This document shows positions 17,614-25,705 of a stretch of 64,000 nucleotides of DNA, one piece after another. A program made the position numbers and the translations under genes. The DNA is taken from contig NZ_JABAIH010000002.1 in NCBI RefSeq assembly GCF_012641395.1, positions 1 through 64,000 of the forward strand, written 5' to 3'. Within the stretch, counting starts at the first letter, position 1. Each line of letters begins with the position of its first letter. Under the pieces are notes generated by a model that worked only from the letters and a program-made list of their open reading frames with translations, ran no database searches and was not told the origin of the DNA. Source of the stretch: Rhizobium sp. P32RR-XVIII. GTDB lineage: Bacteria; Pseudomonadota; Alphaproteobacteria; Rhizobiales; Rhizobiaceae.

Positions 17614-18801
17614 ATGGACATGACCTACGACATGAGGACGGAAACGAAGACCACGCCCTGGAGTGCCGTCATCTGCATGATGCTGACCTCCTTCGTGCTC
17701 GTCGCGTCGGAATTCATGCCGGTCAGCCTGCTGACGCCGATCGCTGACGAACTGGGGATCACCGCAGGCCAGGCGGGTCAGGCGATTTCGATCTCAGGCT
17801 TCTTCGCGGTCATCACTGCCTTGTTCAGCAACGTAGTACTCGCGGGTTTCGACAGACGGATGGTGATCCTCTCCTACACCATCGTGCTCGTGGCTTCGGG
17901 TCTGGCGGTCACGTTTGCTCCCAACTACCTCGTGTTCATGTTCGGCCGCGCCCTCATCGGGGTGTCGATCGGCGGCTACTGGTCGTTGTCGACCGCGATC
18001 ATCGCCCGCATCGCATCCGGTTCCGATGTGCCGAAGGCTCTCGCCATGCTCCAAGGTGGCAGCGCCCTGGCGGCGGTCATCGCGGCTCCGCTCGGAAGCT
18101 TCCTGGGAGGCCTGATCGGCTGGCGCGGCGCGTTCTTCGTCGTGGTGCCGATCGCCGTTGTCGCCTTCGCCTGGCAGGCCATCGTCTTGCCCCGGATGCC
18201 GGGTGGCCAGGGCGGTTCGCTTGGCCGGACGTTCAGCCTCATGGGCAACCGCGAGTTCGCGCTTGGTATGACAGCGATGATCCTGTTCTTCATGGGACAG
18301 TTCGCACTGTCGACCTACCTGAGGCCGTTCCTTGAGGACATCACCCGTCTCGGTGTCAACGTGCTCTCGCTCGTCCTTCTCGGGATCGGACTTGCGGGTC
18401 TCGCCGGAACCTCATTGATATCCTCCATCCTGCGCGCTCACATGGCGCACGTTCTGATCGGGTTCCCGGTGGTCCTGGTGATCATTGCCTTGGCGCTTGT
18501 CGGTCTGGGTTCCTTTGCGTTCGCAACGGCTGGTCTGCTGGTTCTTTGGGGTTTGCTGACGACGCCGGTTCCGGCGGCTTGGACGACCTGGATGACCCGC
18601 GTTATCCCCGACCACCTTGAAGAAGGCGGGGCGTGGTTCGTCGCGCTTATTCAGTTCGCGATCACCTCAGGGGCATTCGCGGGTGGGCTACTATTCGACA
18701 GCGCCGGATGGTGGAGTCCGTTCGTGTTCAGCGCGGCTGTTTTTCTGGCATCGGCGATCATCGCGGTCATATTTACGCGCTCGCCGTACAAAAACGCATA
18801 A
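17614..18801 (+). CDS. MFS transporter, DHA1 (AraJ/YdhP-like) efflux type
   Basis: 395 residues from the ATG at 17614, chosen for the AGGTGA sequence nine bases upstream; an ATG at 17584 overlaps the dehydrogenase remnant. Twelve hydrophobic segments are visible, with the family motif around FDRRMVILSYTIVLVASGLAV and VSIGGYWSLSTAI. It is probably an inner-membrane drug or sugar efflux pump driven by protons. It is followed after 12 bases by a cupin gene, whose Shine-Dalgarno overlaps this stop. The substrate is unknown. Confidence 0.88.
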   Translation: MDMTYDMRTETKTTPWSAVICMMLTSFVLVASEFMPVSLLTPIADELGITAGQAGQAISISGFFAVITALFSNVVLAGFDRRMVILSYTIVLVASGLAVTFAPNYLVFMFGRALIGVSIGGYWSLSTAIIARIASGSDVPKALAMLQGGSALAAVIAAPLGSFLGGLIGWRGAFFVVVPIAVVAFAWQAIVLPRMPGGQGGSLGRTFSLMGNREFALGMTAMILFFMGQFALSTYLRPFLEDITRLGVNVLSLVLLGIGLAGLAGTSLISSILRAHMAHVLIGFPVVLVIIALALVGLGSFAFATAGLLVLWGLLTTPVPAAWTTWMTRVIPDHLEEGGAWFVALIQFAITSGAFAGGLLFDSAGWWSPFVFSAAVFLASAIIAVIFTRSPYKNA

Positions 18802-18813
18802 GGAGTATTACTT

Positions 18814-19233
18814 ATGGATATCATCCGAAATGGCTCGCAGGCGTCAAGCAAGGGTCCCGCCGACTGGTTCAGCGGCACGGTCCGCGTCGATCCGTTGTTC
18901 CAACCGAACAGTTTTCGTCGTGCCGCTGCGGCCCTCGTCACCTTCGAACCAGGGGCACGCACGGCCTGGCATACGCATCCGCTTGGCCAGACCCTGATCG
19001 TCACCGCCGGCCTCGGCCGGGTCCAGCGCGAAGGCGGTTCTGTCGAGGAAATCCGCCCAGGAGATGTCGTGTGGTTCGAACCCGGCGAGCGGCACTGGCA
19101 CGGTGCTGCTCCGAACAACGCCATGAGCCACATCGCCATTCAGGAGAATCTTGATGGCAAGGTCGTCGACTGGATGGAGCAGGTCACCAACGAGCAATAT
19201 GAGGCTTGGCAACAACCCATAGCTAGGGCGTGA
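18814..19233 (+). CDS. Cupin-domain protein, (R)-mandelonitrile lyase-like
   Basis: 139 residues with one conserved cupin barrel. The first motif reads [17 protein letters not shown] and the second [17 protein letters not shown], giving the His/Glu metal set of small single-domain cupins. Proteins with this pattern are annotated as mandelonitrile lyase-like or carboxymuconolactone-associated cupins, and the reaction is usually unproven. It is coupled to the MFS gene (12-base gap, AGGAG) and belongs to the LysR-dehydrogenase-MFS cluster, so it likely acts on the same small molecule. Confidence 0.85.
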   Translation: MDIIRNGSQASSKGPADWFSGTVRVDPLFQPNSFRRAAAALVTFEPGARTAWHTHPLGQTLIVTAGLGRVQREGGSVEEIRPGDVVWFEPGERHWHGAAPNNAMSHIAIQENLDGKVVDWMEQVTNEQYEAWQQPIARA

Positions 19234-19392
19234 CGCTGTTATATCGTTCCAACACTGCAAGCCGTTGGCGTTGAATCGCAGCGTGGCAGTTTCTGCACGC
19301 TCCCTCTCAAGCTCGGCCGACAAGTCTGCAACACGTCGATGTTGCTCCAGCGTCGCGCGAGCCGCATCCTTGTTCTCGTCTGCCTCAGCCAT
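19234..19392 (-). pseudogene. Possible truncated gene, coiled-coil N-terminus
   Basis: From an ATG at 19392 with a plausible ribosome-binding site (AGAGAGG), 53 codons read like real helical protein: MAEADENKDAARATLEQHRR, then VADLSAELERERAETATLRF. The frame then runs into the antisense of the cupin gene, where the coding character is lost. It is probably the 5' remnant of a rhizobial hypothetical gene cut by rearrangement. Confidence 0.3.
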
Positions 19393-19736
19393 ATCGCCTC
19401 TCTGAGGATGTCGGGACGAAGATAGATCATCTTGTGAGGTAAGAAAGAGCGGGGTTCGCAATGACGGCAATGGCCGGGAGCGGTCATGGCACCGTGTCCG
19501 CATTGCGCCCCCATTGCGGCCGTCAGCTAGATCGAACTCTGATCCTGGAAGCGGCCGCTCTGCAGCGCTGGCAATACCAGTCTTGAGTCGTTGCCAAGAC
19601 GGCGAACAGTCATGCAACTTTCTCCTCATGGTCGTGCAGACGTTCCAAATTCACTATCTACGAGGTATCATTCGGAGGCGCATTGAGCGGGATATTAAAC
19701 TCGCAAACGCCTGAGCGAGAATACAGGAGTCTGCCG
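19393..19736. repeat. Intergenic stretch with degenerate rhizobial repeat
   Basis: No credible gene lies here. 19455-19515 holds words of the MSALGQ/FGPK repeat family (AATGGCCGGGAGCGGTCATG, GTGTCCGCATTGCGCC, CATTGCGGCCGTCAG). A ribosome-binding site AGGAG at 19725 belongs to the next gene. Confidence 0.45.
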
Positions 19737-20426
19737 ATGACGCGCATTCGCAGGACGTCTGAGATGGGCGCGACCTCTCGCCCGAGAACCACTGGCCTGC
19801 GGCAATTCCTCGACCTTGAGCAGCAGCGCGATTGGATAGCGGGCAAGATCGAGTTGCCGGACACAGGCGACCGCTTAGAGTCCCTGGAACAGCGCTTCAA
19901 ATATGTCGCTCGATTTGAGAAGCTACTTAGTCGCCCGCAAGCAGGGGAAGTACTGGAGATTCTTAGGCTATACGGCCCAAACTGCATTCCGATCCTGCGT
20001 AAGACCGAGCGCTACTACTGGTCGGTTTCCTGTCTGCCGTCGACCTCGGACAAGCCGCTCGTACGCGTCAATGCGAGCTGGATGGAGCTTTTCACGCTCT
20101 ATGCTCAAGGCGACGATATCCGCGCCAGATTCATCGTGCATCTTTCGGATTTCACTACAGATCGTTCAGCAACGCCGAGCCGGGTGGACGAACCCTTTCT
20201 CGAGCAAAGCGTCGCGATGCCAGAGCATGTCAGTTATTTCTTCCCGCGTGGTGCGGACATTTTCGGCATCAATGTGCGCGGCTCTGTCTCGATCCGCAAA
20301 TTCCTCACAAGCCGCCGCGTGTTGCGTGCCATTCGGACGTTCAACCTGACGCACATGAACCGGGGGCGGAACGCCTATCAGGCGAGCCATTGCTACAGCG
20401 TGGCGGATTACATGCAGGCAGATTGA
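19737..20426 (+). CDS. Hypothetical protein
   Basis: 229 residues from the ATG at 19737, supported by AGGAG seven bases upstream; a TTG start 18 codons earlier is less likely. It is soluble, basic at the N-terminus and has no signal peptide, membrane helix or motif that I recognise. A middle section (ERYYWSVSCLPSTSDKPLVRVNASWMELFTL) and a C-terminal section (FGINVRGSVSIRKFLTSRRVLRAIRTFNLTHMNRGRNAYQASH) look folded. It is flanked by repeat remnants on both sides, so it may be accessory DNA. No function is proposed. Confidence 0.6.
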   Translation: MTRIRRTSEMGATSRPRTTGLRQFLDLEQQRDWIAGKIELPDTGDRLESLEQRFKYVARFEKLLSRPQAGEVLEILRLYGPNCIPILRKTERYYWSVSCLPSTSDKPLVRVNASWMELFTLYAQGDDIRARFIVHLSDFTTDRSATPSRVDEPFLEQSVAMPEHVSYFFPRGADIFGINVRGSVSIRKFLTSRRVLRAIRTFNLTHMNRGRNAYQASHCYSVADYMQAD

Positions 20427-20618
20427 GGGGTTCTTTAATGCGCGCCATCCTGGCGAACTCGCCGTCGCCGTCTCGGCCCCATTTCGCGAGGTCGAAAAGA
20501 CAACGACTATCTCGGCCTAAAGAGGGCGCCAACCTCGGCCGGTGTGCGCCAGAAGCGGACATTGACAAGCTCTTAGGGCTGCCTATCGTGCCGTCGCAAA
20601 CAGAACTTGGTGGCGGTT
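20427..20618. repeat. Intergenic spacer with repeat fragment
   Basis: It contains GTGCGCCAGAAGCGGACATT at about 20541-20560, another piece of the dispersed rhizobial repeat. Otherwise no gene or terminator is evident. Confidence 0.4.
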
Positions 20619-21377
20619 ATGCCAACGGTGACGCGACATCTAGTTGAACGAGGTGATGGAGCTGCTGTCGAGCTTTTTCAAGCTCAGGCCTCCAGCGCCA
20701 CGCCTGCGGGCGCGATACTGTTTGTCCACGGCAATCAGGGCGGCCTTCTTCTAGGGGCGAGAGAAGTCGTCGATAACGGAGCGTTGCTTCGGTTCTCGTC
20801 TCGCTTGAATATCTCCGCGGCAGCAGTCTCACAGCCCGGCTTCGGCGCCTCAGACGGCCCTGCCGACTTCTGCGGTCCATGCACTCAGCAGGCGATCATG
20901 GCCGCTCTGTCCTTTCTAAAGAAGCAGCCGTCTATCGATCCTGGCCGTATTGTTCTTTATGGCAACAGCAGGGGCGCCGTTGCCTCGGCAATGGTAGCTG
21001 CTCAGGTTTCCAATCTGCGAGCAGTCATTCTCTCAAGCGGCGTCTATGATCTTAAAGCAGCTTTTAGAAGCAGTTCGGGTGGCCTGCGAAGAGCAATCGA
21101 GAATGAGGCAGGCTTGTCGGATGAAGCCTTTCTGGCTCGCTCGGCTTTACATCATGCGCATAACATTCGGTCGGAAATTTTGCTTTTGCATGGACGACAC
21201 GACGACCGTGCCCCCGTTGCCCAGGCCGAGATATTCTCCGAAGCCCTGTCCGACGCTGGAGTTCCAGTCAATCTCAGCGTGTTCGAATGCGGACATCGTA
21301 TTCCGCGCGAATACTCGCAGGGAGTTCTCCGGCCCTTCCTGGAAGGGATATTCGATCCATTCATAACGTATCACTAA
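20619..21377 (+). CDS. Alpha/beta hydrolase, S9/dienelactone-hydrolase-like
   Basis: 252 residues from the ATG at 20619 (GGTGG upstream; TTG at 20607 is an alternative). The oxyanion region FVHGNQGG, the nucleophile elbow YGNSRGAVAS, the acid LLHGRHDDRAP and the His in ECGHRIP give a complete Ser-Asp-His triad. The fold resembles prolyl-oligopeptidase-type or acylaminoacyl hydrolases without a propeller. It is cytoplasmic because no signal is visible. It is a stand-alone gene among repeats and its substrate is unknown. Confidence 0.82.
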   Translation: MPTVTRHLVERGDGAAVELFQAQASSATPAGAILFVHGNQGGLLLGAREVVDNGALLRFSSRLNISAAAVSQPGFGASDGPADFCGPCTQQAIMAALSFLKKQPSIDPGRIVLYGNSRGAVASAMVAAQVSNLRAVILSSGVYDLKAAFRSSSGGLRRAIENEAGLSDEAFLARSALHHAHNIRSEILLLHGRHDDRAPVAQAEIFSEALSDAGVPVNLSVFECGHRIPREYSQGVLRPFLEGIFDPFITYH

Positions 21378-21477
21378 GCACACATGGCCTTCGGGTCGGA
21401 AGCCGACTTTCCTCCGCCTTGCGAAGGGCGTGGGCGGCCGACCGCTTCCTGCGGGGCGGCACACGCGTTGCCACAAC

Positions 21478-23004
21478 TCACCGCACCCCCGCCGCCGAGG
21501 CAAAGAACGCTTCCGGGCTCTCCACCTCCACCAGCCGCTTCCGCTCGATCTGCCAGAAGCGGTTGCTGACCGCCCTGACGAAACTGCGGTCGTGGGAAAC
21601 GAGCAGGCAGCTCGCCTGATGCGCCATCAACTCGCCTTCGAGCGCTTCCTGCCCGTCGATGTCGAGATGGTTGGTGGGTTCGTCGAGCAGATAGAAGTTC
21701 GGGTTGGAAAGTCTCAGTACCAGCATCCCGAGCCGCGCTTTCTGCCCGCCGGAAAGCTGGCGGACGGGGCGTCCCTGCATCTCGATCGACATGCCGGCCC
21801 CGGCAAGAAGCGCTCGTGCCCGCTGATCGCCGACGTCGAAGCGCCGGATGATCGTCTCCATCGGCGTATCGGCATCGCGGAGATCGCCAAGCGCCTGGTC
21901 GCCATAGCCAAGTACGAGCGAGGGCGTGGCCTTGATGCCGTCCTCGGCTAATTCAGGGTTTTCGATCGCCTTACGCAGCATCGCGATCAGCCGCGTCTTG
22001 CCGGCGCCGTTTTCGCCGAGCAGCACGATCCGGTTCCCCTGGCAGATGAATTGCTTGCCCGTCCTGAAAAGAAGCGTGCCGTCCGGTGTCTGCACGGCCG
22101 CATCCTCGAGCGTCACCAGCACCTTGGCATGGGTGCCGCGATTGGCGAGCCGGATCGTCCCGGCGGAGCGCTCCAGATGCGCCGGTTTCGCCGCATCCTC
22201 GAGCTTCTCCGCCCGCTGCTTCAACTGCTTGGTCTTCACCACCAGCAGGTCGCTGCCGGAGTTGATGCCGATATTGTTGAGCTTCGCCGCCTGCCTGCGC
22301 AGCTGATCGGCCGTCTTCATGTCGCGCTCGTAGCGGCGCGCATCTGCGGCATCGATCTCGTCGATCGCCATCCGAGCCCGGCTGTAGGGCAGGGCGAAGA
22401 CCTGCGATTGCTCCGGCCGCAGGAAAAGCGTGCGGTTCGTCACCGCATCGAGAAAGGCGCGGTCGTGGCTGGCGAGGATCACCGGCACATCGCGGGGCAG
22501 TGCGTTCAGCCAGTCTTCCAGCCGCGCGATCTTGCCGAGATCGAGATGGTTGGTCGGTTCGTCGAGCATCAGCAGGTCCGGCTCCGTCACCCAGACGCGG
22601 GCGAGCATCGCCAGCCGCTGCCACCCGCCGCTGAGCGCCGAAAGCGGGCGCTGGCGCAATTCCTCCGGCACCTCCAGCGATTCCAGCACCACGTCGACGC
22701 GCCAGCTCTCGCTTTCGGTCTGCTCGGCGGGCAGCGCATCGAGAACGGCCTCGTAAAAGCTCCGGCCGAAGAGGGAAGGCGGCACGTTCTGCTCGACATA
22801 GCCGACCGTCAGCCCGCGCGCCCGGGTGATCTCGCCTTCCGTCGCGTCGAGCGTGCCGGCGATGCAGCGGAACAGCGTCGATTTCCCGCGGCCGTTCGCG
22901 GCAACAAGACCGATCCGGTCGCCGGCATTGACGACGAGGTTGAGCTTGGAAAACAGCGGGCTCGACAGGGTGATGCCGAGGTTGCGGATATTGAGGAGAG
23001 TCAT
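21478..23004 (-). CDS. ABC-F family ATPase (ribosome-associated type)
   Basis: 508 residues with two ABC domains and no membrane segment, the ABC-F layout. Domain 1 has Walker A ANGRGKST, signature LSGGW and Walker B LLMLDEPTNHLD. Domain 2 has GENGAGKT, LSGGQ and FYLLDEPTNHLD. The linker (about 205-275) is a charged helical hairpin (RRYERDMKTADQLRRQAAKL ... VKTKQLKQRAEKL). ABC-F proteins bind the ribosomal E site; some clear antibiotics from the ribosome and others act in translation control. A leader-type reading frame lies 169 bases upstream on the same strand, which favours an inducible resistance-type protein. Confidence 0.92.
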   Translation of the reverse strand: MTLLNIRNLGITLSSPLFSKLNLVVNAGDRIGLVAANGRGKSTLFRCIAGTLDATEGEITRARGLTVGYVEQNVPPSLFGRSFYEAVLDALPAEQTESESWRVDVVLESLEVPEELRQRPLSALSGGWQRLAMLARVWVTEPDLLMLDEPTNHLDLGKIARLEDWLNALPRDVPVILASHDRAFLDAVTNRTLFLRPEQSQVFALPYSRARMAIDEIDAADARRYERDMKTADQLRRQAAKLNNIGINSGSDLLVVKTKQLKQRAEKLEDAAKPAHLERSAGTIRLANRGTHAKVLVTLEDAAVQTPDGTLLFRTGKQFICQGNRIVLLGENGAGKTRLIAMLRKAIENPELAEDGIKATPSLVLGYGDQALGDLRDADTPMETIIRRFDVGDQRARALLAGAGMSIEMQGRPVRQLSGGQKARLGMLVLRLSNPNFYLLDEPTNHLDIDGQEALEGELMAHQASCLLVSHDRSFVRAVSNRFWQIERKRLVEVESPEAFFASAAGVR

Positions 23005-23010
23005 GATTTT

Positions 23011-23147
23011 TCTCTGGTCTTGACCGGGCGATCATCCATCGAGGGCTCTCGGCCATCATCGATGCGATGCGTCAGCGGCGAGTGATAATCGCAGACGCTC
23101 GAGCGATAAGCTCGGCGCTGCAGGCCACGAAGGGCAGACCAGGAAGA
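23011..23147 (-). promoter_or_regulatory. Possible sequestration of the ABC-F ribosome-binding site
   Basis: On the minus strand AGACCAGAGA (23011-23020), just before the ABC-F ATG, can pair with TCTTCCTGGTCT (23136-23147), which lies about 27 bases after the leader stop. Seven contiguous pairs and a further three after a two-base bulge would mask the start region. Pairing is seen directly; the effect is inferred. Confidence 0.4.
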
Positions 23148-23173
23148 GAGGCTTTGTGAGAAACGGTCTCTAG

Positions 23174-23248
23174 TCAGCCCTGCAAACGCATTTGCAGGGC
23201 GTTGACGGGGCCACGCTGCCGGTAGAACCGGAAATAGAAATTATGCAC
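23174..23248 (-). CDS. Putative leader peptide (24 aa) upstream of ABC-F gene
   Basis: A GTG start at 23248 is preceded five bases upstream by GGAGG within AAGGAGGG, one of the strongest Shine-Dalgarno sequences in the window. The frame encodes VHNFYFRFYRQRGPV followed by NALQMRLQG and ends in TGA. It is aromatic- and Arg-rich, with an Arg-X-Arg (RQR, residues 10-12) of the kind known to stall macrolide-bound ribosomes in Erm leader peptides. Its last codons form a perfect hairpin. It precedes the ABC-F gene on the same strand. That it is translated and acts as an attenuator is inferred. Confidence 0.6.
   Translation of the reverse strand: MHNFYFRFYRQRGPVNALQMRLQG
23177..23200 (-). promoter_or_regulatory. 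Perfect hairpin at the end of the leader frame
   Basis: GCCCTGCAAA and TTTGCAGGGC form a 10-bp perfect stem with a four-base loop, covering codons 17-24 of the leader peptide. No T-run follows, so it looks like an attenuator element, not a terminator. Confidence 0.6.
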
Positions 23249-23354
23249 GCGACCCTCCTTTCTCTTAGAGCGCGATGCTGAAATACCATCGCGGCCAGGC
23301 GAATGCAACCGGACGGTGCCGAGCAACCGCGCACTGCCGACCTTGACCCCCGAC

Positions 23355-23382
23355 CTTGCCCGATGCCGCCGGCTGCTATAAG
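23355..23382 (+). promoter_or_regulatory. Candidate promoter of the PhnA-like gene
   Basis: CTTGCC (-35, 23355-23360) and TATAAG (-10, 23377-23382) are separated by 16 bases and lie 40 bases before the ATG at 23422. This fits the loose alphaproteobacterial housekeeping consensus. Confidence 0.4.
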
Positions 23383-23421
23383 CGCCGATCCGACAGATGC
23401 TGATTTTCAGGAGAGACGCCG

Positions 23422-23724
23422 ATGGCGGGCGATGACGACGATTATGTCTATGACGAAGTGACGGGCGAATGGCGCCCGGCATCGGAAATCGCCGCGGCCG
23501 CGACGGCCGCCGCCGAGGTGCGCGATGCTTCCGGAAACGTCCTGAAGGACGGCGATTCCGTTACTCTCATCAAGGATCTGAAGGTCAAGGGTGCCGGCCA
23601 GACCCTGAAACAGGGGACGGTCATCCGCTCGATCCGCCTGACGGACAATCCCGAAGAGATCGACTGCCGCCACGACACCATCAAGGGCTTGGTGCTGCGG
23701 ACAGAGTTTGTTCGTAAGCGGTGA
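23422..23724 (+). CDS. PhnA/YjdM-like protein
   Basis: 100 residues. The C-terminal two thirds (VRDASGNVLKDGDSVTLIKDLKVKG ... TVIRSIRL ... IDCRHDTIKGLVLRTEFVRK) match the PhnA beta-barrel domain. The N-terminus is acidic and Ala-rich and lacks the Cys4 zinc ribbon of full-length PhnA. Despite the name, PhnA is not shown to hydrolyse phosphonoacetate, and its role is unclear. The ribosome-binding site is AGGAGAG. It is a single gene next to a RIME-like palindrome. Confidence 0.82.
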   Translation: MAGDDDDYVYDEVTGEWRPASEIAAAATAAAEVRDASGNVLKDGDSVTLIKDLKVKGAGQTLKQGTVIRSIRLTDNPEEIDCRHDTIKGLVLRTEFVRKR

Positions 23725-23749
23725 GGGGTGGCGGGTGTGCCGCGGAATA

Positions 23750-23916
23750 CCCCCTCTGCCCTGCCGGGCATCTCCCCCACAAGGGGGCAGATCACAAGCC
23801 GTGGGTTTCCCGCGTTAATTTCCGATCAGTGCGATTTCAGCACTTGGCCAAATCGGGCGAGCGATTGCCCCAACCGATCTCCCCTTGCGGGGGGATGCCC
23901 GGCAGGGCAGAGGGGG
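23750..23916. repeat. RIME-like intergenic palindromic element
   Basis: Two perfect 22-bp inverted repeats (CCCCCTCTGCCCTGCCGGGC + AT at 23750-23771 and its complement at 23895-23916) enclose 123 bases, with inner CCCCC/GGGGG stems. Composition and layout match the Rhizobium-specific intergenic mosaic element family. It lies between convergent genes. Confidence 0.75.
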
Positions 23917-23940
23917 TGCCACACCCACTACGCCAGAAGA

Positions 23941-25515
23941 CTACCGCTTCAAGCTCCCAAGAATTCCGCGCACCAGCGCCCGGCCGACCTGGGTCGCCAC
24001 GGTCCGCGCCACGCTCTTCATCGCCGCTTCCACGACGGTTTCGCGCTGGTAGCCGGAGGAGCGCCCGCGGCCTTGGCCGCGGCCCGCCCGGTCGTCGCCG
24101 CTGTCGCCGCCAAAGCCCGGCAGCGTCCAGCCGGAGGTCGTGCCGGCCTCGGTCGGCTGCTGCCTCGCGGCCTCTTGCTGCGCGCGCTGGGCGGCTTCGG
24201 ATTCGGCCGCCTTCTTGGCGCGGGCGGCGAGGATCTCGAAGGCGGATTCGCGATCGACATCTTCGTCATAGAGGCCGAGCAGGGGGCTCTTATCCATGAT
24301 TTGCCGGCGCTCGGCATCCGTTACAGGGCCGACGCGGCCCGACGGCGGGCGGATCAGCGTGCGCTCGACGATCGACGGCGCGCCCTTGGCCTCCAGCGTC
24401 GAAACCAGCGCCTCGCCGGTGCCGAGATTGGTGATCACGGTGGCGCAATCAAAGGCGGGGTTGGGGCGGAAGGTGTCGGCGGCAGTCTTCACGGCCTTCT
24501 GCTCGCGCGGCGAATAGGCACGAAGCGCATGCTGCACGCGGTTGCCGAGCTGGGCGAGCACGGTTTCCGGCACGTCGAGCGGGTTCTGCGTGACGAAATA
24601 GACGCCGACGCCCTTGGAGCGGATCAGCCGCACGACCTGCTCCACGCGCTCGGTCAGAACCTTGGGCGCGTCGTTGAACAGCAGATGCGCCTCGTCGAAG
24701 AAGAAGACGAGCTTCGGCTTGTCGGGGTCGCCGACTTCCGGCAGCTCTTCGAAAAGTTCCGACAAGAGCCACAGCAGGAAGGTGGCGTAAAGCCTGGGAT
24801 TCATCATCAGCTTGTCGGCCGCAAGCACCGAAATCTGCCCATGGCCGTTGTTGCTGGTGCGCATGATGTCGGTGATTTTCAGCGCCGGTTCGCCGAAGAA
24901 TTGCTCGGCCCCCTGCTGTTCGAGGACGAGCAGCGCGCGTTGGATCGAGCCGATCGAAGCCTTGGAAATCAGGCCGAACTGGCTCGAAAGCTCGCTCGCA
25001 TTCTCGCCCATGTAGTTCAGGAGCGAGGAAAAGTCCTTGAGATCGAGTAGCGGCAGGCCTGCCTTGTCGGCGATCTTGAAGGCGATGTTGATGACGCCCT
25101 CCTGCGGCTCGGAAGCATCCATCAGGCGGGCGAGCAGCAGCGGCCCCATCTCGGCGATCGTGGTGCGGACCCGGTGCCCCTTCTCGCCGAAGAGGTCCCA
25201 GAAGATGACCGGGAACTGGTCGAATTCGTAGTCGGTAAAGCCGATCTGCTCGGCGCGCTTGGTAAGAAAATCCTTTGGCTCGCCCTTCTCGGCGATGCCG
25301 GAAAGGTCGCCCTTGATGTCGGCGCAGAAGACCGGAACGCCGGCCCGGGAAAAACCCTCCGCCAGCACCTGCAGCGTCACCGTCTTGCCCGTGCCGGTCG
25401 CGCCGGTCACCAGTCCATGGCGGTTACCGAACCTGAGGTCGAGATATTCCGGTTTGTTGATGCTGTCGTCAGGATTGCGGCTGGCGCCGATGAAAATCTT
25501 GCCGTCCTCGAGCAT
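23941..25515 (-). CDS. HerA-like helicase / DUF853 ATP-binding protein
   Basis: 524 residues from the ATG at 25515, chosen because GGAGGGAG lies about nine bases upstream; a start at 25581 is possible. The N-terminus LRFGNRHGLVTGATGTGKTVTLQVLAEG holds Walker A (GATGTGKT), and LVFFFDEAHLLF is Walker B. It belongs to the HerA/FtsK-like DUF853 group of hexameric ATPases, conserved in Rhizobiales. A C-terminal low-complexity region (RAKKAAESEAAQRAQQEAAR, then Gly/Arg-rich) is typical. It is thought to handle DNA, but its partner is unknown and no NurA nuclease gene is adjacent. Confidence 0.88.
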   Translation of the reverse strand: MLEDGKIFIGASRNPDDSINKPEYLDLRFGNRHGLVTGATGTGKTVTLQVLAEGFSRAGVPVFCADIKGDLSGIAEKGEPKDFLTKRAEQIGFTDYEFDQFPVIFWDLFGEKGHRVRTTIAEMGPLLLARLMDASEPQEGVINIAFKIADKAGLPLLDLKDFSSLLNYMGENASELSSQFGLISKASIGSIQRALLVLEQQGAEQFFGEPALKITDIMRTSNNGHGQISVLAADKLMMNPRLYATFLLWLLSELFEELPEVGDPDKPKLVFFFDEAHLLFNDAPKVLTERVEQVVRLIRSKGVGVYFVTQNPLDVPETVLAQLGNRVQHALRAYSPREQKAVKTAADTFRPNPAFDCATVITNLGTGEALVSTLEAKGAPSIVERTLIRPPSGRVGPVTDAERRQIMDKSPLLGLYDEDVDRESAFEILAARAKKAAESEAAQRAQQEAARQQPTEAGTTSGWTLPGFGGDSGDDRAGRGQGRGRSSGYQRETVVEAAMKSVARTVATQVGRALVRGILGSLKR

Positions 25516-25673
25516 GAAGCAGTTCTCCCTCCGGCCGATGCGCCGCTTGCGTTCAAATGCGGCAATCATGGTCCGCCGCATTCATTTTGCCATCGTCTGT
25601 CTGTTATAAGCAGGGAGAGGCATGGCGACAACTGCAGGCATGCCTTGAGTCAGGGAAGAAACTCGAATAACGC

Positions 25674-25687
25674 TGACGTTAACGTCA
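25674..25687. promoter_or_regulatory. Perfect 14-bp palindrome, candidate operator
   Basis: TGACGTTAACGTCA is a perfect palindrome 18 bases before the ATG of the 25706 gene. Its form recalls MerR/LiuR-type sites, but no such regulator is in the window. Confidence 0.45.
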
Positions 25688-25705
25688 AATGGCAGGAGGC
25701 TGACG

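Noticed and set aside
23941..25515. HerA-like ATPase as part of a HerA-Sir2 or HerA-DUF defence pair
   Set aside because: Neighbours are PhnA-like and a small helical protein; no nuclease or Sir2 partner. The DUF853 type is a conserved housekeeping protein in Rhizobiales.
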